NCBI RefSeq assembly: GCF_015999465.1
Contig: NZ_CP065534.1
Coordinates: 434,001 to 498,000, forward strand
DNA from: Lonsdalea populi
Lineage (GTDB): Bacteria > Pseudomonadota > Gammaproteobacteria > Enterobacterales > Enterobacteriaceae
Length of the DNA: 64,000 nt
Reading direction: 5' to 3'
Made by a program: the position numbers and the translations under genes. How positions within the stretch are numbered: position 1 is the stretch's first letter; every line of letters begins with the position of its first letter. This document shows positions 61,250 through 64,000 of this stretch, one piece after another. A model generated the notes under the pieces. The model ran no database searches, was not told the origin of the DNA, and saw only the letters and a program-made list of their open reading frames with translations.

Positions 61250-62755
61250 ATGAAGTTACGCAGAAGAAAGGCACGGCCCATCGTTCTGGGCGATGTCACC
61301 ATTATTGACGATACACGTTTACGTAAAGCCATTACCGCAGCCGCGCTGGGTAATGCCATGGAATGGTTCGATTTCGGTGTATATGGTTTTGTCGCTTACG
61401 CCTTGGGCCAGGTCTTTTTCCCCGGCGCTAACCCCAGCGTCCAGATGATCGCCGCGCTGGCGACATTCTCCGTTCCCTTCCTGATTCGTCCTCTGGGCGG
61501 GCTGTTCTTCGGCTCTTTGGGCGACAAATATGGCCGTCAGAAAATATTGGCCATTACCATTATCATCATGTCGATCAGTACCTTCTGCATCGGCCTGATA
61601 CCGTCTTATAACTCCATTGGGATCTGGGCGCCGATACTGCTGCTGCTGGCCAAAATGGCTCAGGGTTTCTCCGTGGGCGGCGAATATACCGGTGCGTCGA
61701 TCTTCGTCGCCGAATATTCTCCGGACCGGAAGCGTGGGTTTATGGGAAGCTGGCTGGACTTCGGCTCCATCGCCGGGTTTGTCTTGGGCGCGGGCGTCGT
61801 GGTGCTGATCTCCGCCATGATAGGCGAAGCCAAGTTCCTGGAATGGGGCTGGCGTATCCCGTTCTTCCTGGCGCTGCCGCTTGGGATCATCGGCCTTTAT
61901 CTGCGTCATGCGCTGGAGGAAACGCCGGCGTTCCAGCAGCACGTTGAGAAGATGGAAAAAGACGACCGCGACGGCTTGAATACCGGGCCGCGTGTCTCTT
62001 TTAAAGAGATTGCCACCAAACATTGGAAAAGTCTGCTGTCCTGTACGGGCCTGGTGATTGCCACCAACGTCACCTACTACATGCTGCTGACTTACATGCC
62101 GAGCTACCTGTCGCACAACCTGCACTACTCCGAGAACCACGGTGTACTGATTATCATCGCCATCATGATCGGGATGCTGTTTGTTCAGCCGGTGATGGGG
62201 CTGCTGAGCGATCGCTTCGGACGTAAACCGTTCGTCGTGATCGGCAGCGTTGCGATGTTCCTGCTGGCCATCCCTTGTTTCATGATGATCAACAGTGGCG
62301 CAATCGGCCTGATTTTCCTGGGGCTGCTGATACTGGCGGTGATTCTGAATGCCTTTACCGGTGTGATGGCCTCTTCGCTGCCGGCGATGTTCCCGACTCA
62401 CATCCGTTACAGTGCGCTGGCGAGCGCTTTCAACATTTCTATCCTGATCGCGGGTCTGACGCCGACGTTGACCGCGTGGCTGGTTGAAGCCAGCAACAAC
62501 CTGTTTATGCCGGCCTACTACCTGATGGTCATCGCCGTTATCGGTCTGGTCACGGGTATCTTCATGAAGGAAACGGCCAACAAGCCGCTGAAAGGCGCGA
62601 CGCCGGCGGCCTCCGACCTGAGTGAAGCCAGAGAGCTGCTGCGTGAGCATCACGACAATATCGAGCATAAAATCGAAGATATTAACGCTCAAATCGTTGA
62701 GCTAGAGACGAAACGTCGGTCGCTAATCGATCAGCATCCTCGCATTAACGAATAA
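61250..62755 (+). CDS. proP: Osmoprotectant:H+ symporter ProP
   Basis: ProP imports proline, glycine betaine and ectoine in response to osmotic stress. The product has 501 residues (E. coli 500) with twelve membrane helices of the MFS type. NAMEWFDFGVYGFVAYALG at TM1 and SLGDKYGRQKILA between TM2 and TM3 are typical. The cytoplasmic C-terminus from about 465 (NIEHKIEDINAQIVELE) is a heptad-repeat coiled coil, the osmosensory element of the longer ProP type. It is not at this place in E. coli. Confidence 0.95.
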   Translation: MKLRRRKARPIVLGDVTIIDDTRLRKAITAAALGNAMEWFDFGVYGFVAYALGQVFFPGANPSVQMIAALATFSVPFLIRPLGGLFFGSLGDKYGRQKILAITIIIMSISTFCIGLIPSYNSIGIWAPILLLLAKMAQGFSVGGEYTGASIFVAEYSPDRKRGFMGSWLDFGSIAGFVLGAGVVVLISAMIGEAKFLEWGWRIPFFLALPLGIIGLYLRHALEETPAFQQHVEKMEKDDRDGLNTGPRVSFKEIATKHWKSLLSCTGLVIATNVTYYMLLTYMPSYLSHNLHYSENHGVLIIIAIMIGMLFVQPVMGLLSDRFGRKPFVVIGSVAMFLLAIPCFMMINSGAIGLIFLGLLILAVILNAFTGVMASSLPAMFPTHIRYSALASAFNISILIAGLTPTLTAWLVEASNNLFMPAYYLMVIAVIGLVTGIFMKETANKPLKGATPAASDLSEARELLREHHDNIEHKIEDINAQIVELETKRRSLIDQHPRINE

Positions 62756-62798
62756 TCGTTGGACGCATTCAGGAAAGTTTTCTGCTTCCCTGACGCTC

Positions 62799-62838
62799 AA
62801 TCAGGCAGCGGCCTACGGGTCCCTGCCTGATTTTTTTC
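62799..62838 (+). terminator. Terminator of proP
   Basis: AATCAGGCAG...CTGCCTGATTTTTTTCT: a 10-base stem, a 12-base loop and a T tract, 45 bases after the proP stop. Confidence 0.9.
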
Positions 62839-63042
62839 TGTCCTATTCTTCCCCTGAATGTCCGCTGACGCACCGCGGTGCTCTTATCAATACGTCAGCT
62901 GAATGAAATGTTTCGATGAAATGGTCAATTAAGTTAAATAGTTAGGCGATCATATTATCGCCGCAAAATAGTTGAAGCTTGAATGGAGTTCTAGGTACTG
63001 TCCACGTGATTTTTTGTCATATTTTGCAAGGAAAACTCACAC
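62839..63042. other. Gene-free region after proP
   Basis: About 200 bases with no ORF. An AT-rich stretch at 62920-62970 is the likely promoter area of the small gene at 63043, but no clear hexamers were chosen. Confidence 0.45.
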
Positions 63043-63246
63043 ATGGCCGAATATGGAAAAGCCGTACCAAGAGAAGTCAAGGGATGGAACTGGGGCGCTT
63101 TTATGTTCAACATTGTTTGGGGCGTAGGCAATAAAACCTACCTGCCGTTGCTGTGTTTTGTTCCTCTGTTGAACATCGTCTGGGTGAACAGTGGCATTGA
63201 TCGCTGCGTGATGAATGCCATTGCTTCTGTTATTTCCTCCGTCTGA
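63043..63246 (+). CDS. Small conserved membrane-type protein, probably truncated
   Basis: The product has 67 residues: MAEYGKAVPREVKGWNWG, then a hydrophobic core (FNIVWGVGNKTYLPLLCFVPLL) and a tail. The first 47 residues resemble a family of small enterobacterial proteins of unknown function that continue after NIVW with a conserved glycine- and tryptophan-rich region (GAKGNEWAW-type). Here the tail (WVNSGIDRCVMNAIASVISSV) does not match, so the gene appears cut and fused to unrelated bases. AAGGA precedes the ATG. It could still be expressed. Family recall is from memory, so the truncation is an inference. Confidence 0.6.
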   Translation: MAEYGKAVPREVKGWNWGAFMFNIVWGVGNKTYLPLLCFVPLLNIVWVNSGIDRCVMNAIASVISSV

Positions 63247-63322
63247 CCGTCTTGACAGCCCGAAAGTCGAACCACTTCCGCGCTTTGTGAGGCCGCTTCC
63301 ACCTTCTATAAATCCCTGTATC

Positions 63323-63341
63323 AATAATTGTTCTCATTATC
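63323..63341 (-). promoter_or_regulatory. Fur box upstream of the siderophore-interacting protein
   Basis: On the minus strand GATAATGAGAACAATTATT matches the 19-base Fur consensus GATAATGATAATCATTATC at 15 positions. It lies about 55 bases before the start of the SIP gene, where iron-bound Fur would repress it. Confidence 0.72.
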
Positions 63342-63395
63342 AGTAGAGTGCTAACATTCTTCGCTTGAGTACGGTAGAACACCAGAGGGATGAGT

Positions 63396-64000
63396 ATGGC
63401 GGGAGCAAAAGAGTACAAGATTTTCGAGGTTGCGCTGGCGAATAAGCAGAAGTTGAGCCCGTCAATGATGCGCTGTGTTTTCCGCGGCGAGTCAGTGCGT
63501 GGGATGATGACCGGTGCGCCCGATCAGCGAATTAAACTCCTGTTCCCTGCACTTGACGGCACGCCGTCTCAACTGCCGGATGTCGCGAACTGGTATGCGG
63601 AGCTGCTGGCATTGCCGAAACGCCAACGTCCCATCGCGCGGACTTATACCCTTCGCCGCCTGAATGCGGCAGCGGGGGAGGTGGAAGTGGAGTTTGTCAT
63701 TCACGGCACGGAAGGCCCGGCGTCATCGTGGGCGATGCGCGCCGAGCCGGGTGATCGTCTGCAGATGGTGGCGCCCTGCGCCGACTCGCGGGGCCGCCAA
63801 GGCGGCTATGAGTGGCTGCCTGTAGAGCAGACCCGCCGGGCGTTGCTGATCGCCGACGAAACTGCGTTTCCAGCCGTGAAAGGAATTCTGGAGCAGTTGG
63901 CCGGGCAGGCGTCGCCTCCTCAGGTGCAGGCCTTTATCGAGCTGCCTTTGCGTGCCGACTGCCAGGATTTCAGCCATTTCACCTTCGCCGATATTCATTG
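63396..64000 (+). CDS. Siderophore-interacting protein (SIP / ViuB-YqjH family), partial
   Basis: The gene runs off the end of the window after 201 codons. SIP proteins are NADPH- or ferredoxin-dependent flavoproteins that reduce ferric siderophores in the cytosol. The flavin-binding motif PIARTYTLRRLN and the following EFVIHGTEGPASSWAMRAEPGDRL are diagnostic. AGAGGGA precedes the ATG at 63396; the in-frame ATG at 63390 is inside that ribosome site. The Fur box upstream supports iron regulation. It closely resembles ViuB/YqjH-type reductases, but I cannot decide between them on a partial protein. Confidence 0.88.
   Translation, partial: MAGAKEYKIFEVALANKQKLSPSMMRCVFRGESVRGMMTGAPDQRIKLLFPALDGTPSQLPDVANWYAELLALPKRQRPIARTYTLRRLNAAAGEVEVEFVIHGTEGPASSWAMRAEPGDRLQMVAPCADSRGRQGGYEWLPVEQTRRALLIADETAFPAVKGILEQLAGQASPPQVQAFIELPLRADCQDFSHFTFADIH

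Noticed and set aside
61319..62692. 457-codon open frame antisense to proP
   Set aside because: Composition is dominated by His, Gln and Arg, typical of a reverse-strand shadow; proP is unmistakable on the plus strand.

Overview
The window is a gene-dense stretch of an enterobacterial chromosome. It follows the E. coli 0-2 min backbone (thr, yaaA, talB, mog, dnaKJ, nhaA, rpsT, ribF-ileS-lspA-fkpB-ispH, dapB, carAB, folA, apaH-apaG-rsmA-pdxA-surA-lptD, djlA, rluA, rapA, polB, yabI, thiBPQ, sgrR). Protein similarity to E. coli is high, but several E. coli genes expected along this stretch (yaaJ, satP, rihC, araBAD-araC, leuABCD, setA) are missing and other genes stand in their place. That pattern fits a member of Enterobacterales outside Enterobacteriaceae, most likely Pectobacteriaceae (Pectobacterium, Dickeya, Brenneria or Lonsdalea type). 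The family assignment is an inference; no rRNA or marker comparison was possible. No tRNA, rRNA, CRISPR array, prophage or intact insertion sequence was seen.

Layout. 1-1406: end of thrB and all of thrC. 1477-5119: galK and galT on the minus strand, divergent from a galR-type repressor, with two gal operators in the shared control region and no galE. 5239-5412: decayed end of an alpha/beta hydrolase gene. 5422-7490: yaaA and talB. 7541-8626: a membrane diguanylate cyclase. 8995-11041: mog and an MFS transporter. 11233-14597: heat-shock dnaK-dnaJ with a sigma-32 promoter. 14744-15630: a frameshifted, catalytically atypical glycerophosphodiester phosphodiesterase relative. 15851-17026: nhaA. 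17231-23606: rpsT, then the ribF-ileS-lspA-fkpB-ispH run. 23890-29614: dapB, then carAB behind arginine-repressor boxes. 29824-32306: an SDR oxidoreductase and the yjjP-yjjB exporter pair. 32410-41608: folA, then the lptD-surA-pdxA-rsmA-apaG-apaH operon, djlA and rluA. 41677-47372: rapA and polB.

47795-53267: a complete branched-chain/hydrophobic amino acid ABC importer (binding protein, two permeases, two ATPases), followed by yabI. 53268-55458: ilvB-ilvN with the ivbL leader peptide and attenuator, placed between yabI and the thiamine importer. 55554-58985: thiBPQ behind a TPP riboswitch. 59027-61031: sgrR, divergent from the small RNA SgrS, which encodes SgrT. 61250-62755: proP. 62756-64000: a short, probably truncated membrane-type protein, then a Fur-box-controlled siderophore-interacting protein that runs off the window.

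Most of the window is well-known core biology, and I do not see a convincing undescribed multi-gene system. The parts most worth a second look are control elements and decaying genes: the paired gal operators beside galR with galE absent, the SgrS/SgrT locus with an extended SgrT, the ivbL attenuator at a relocated ilvBN, the GDPD-like gene with lost catalytic residues and a frameshift, two gene remnants, and the truncated small protein at 63043.
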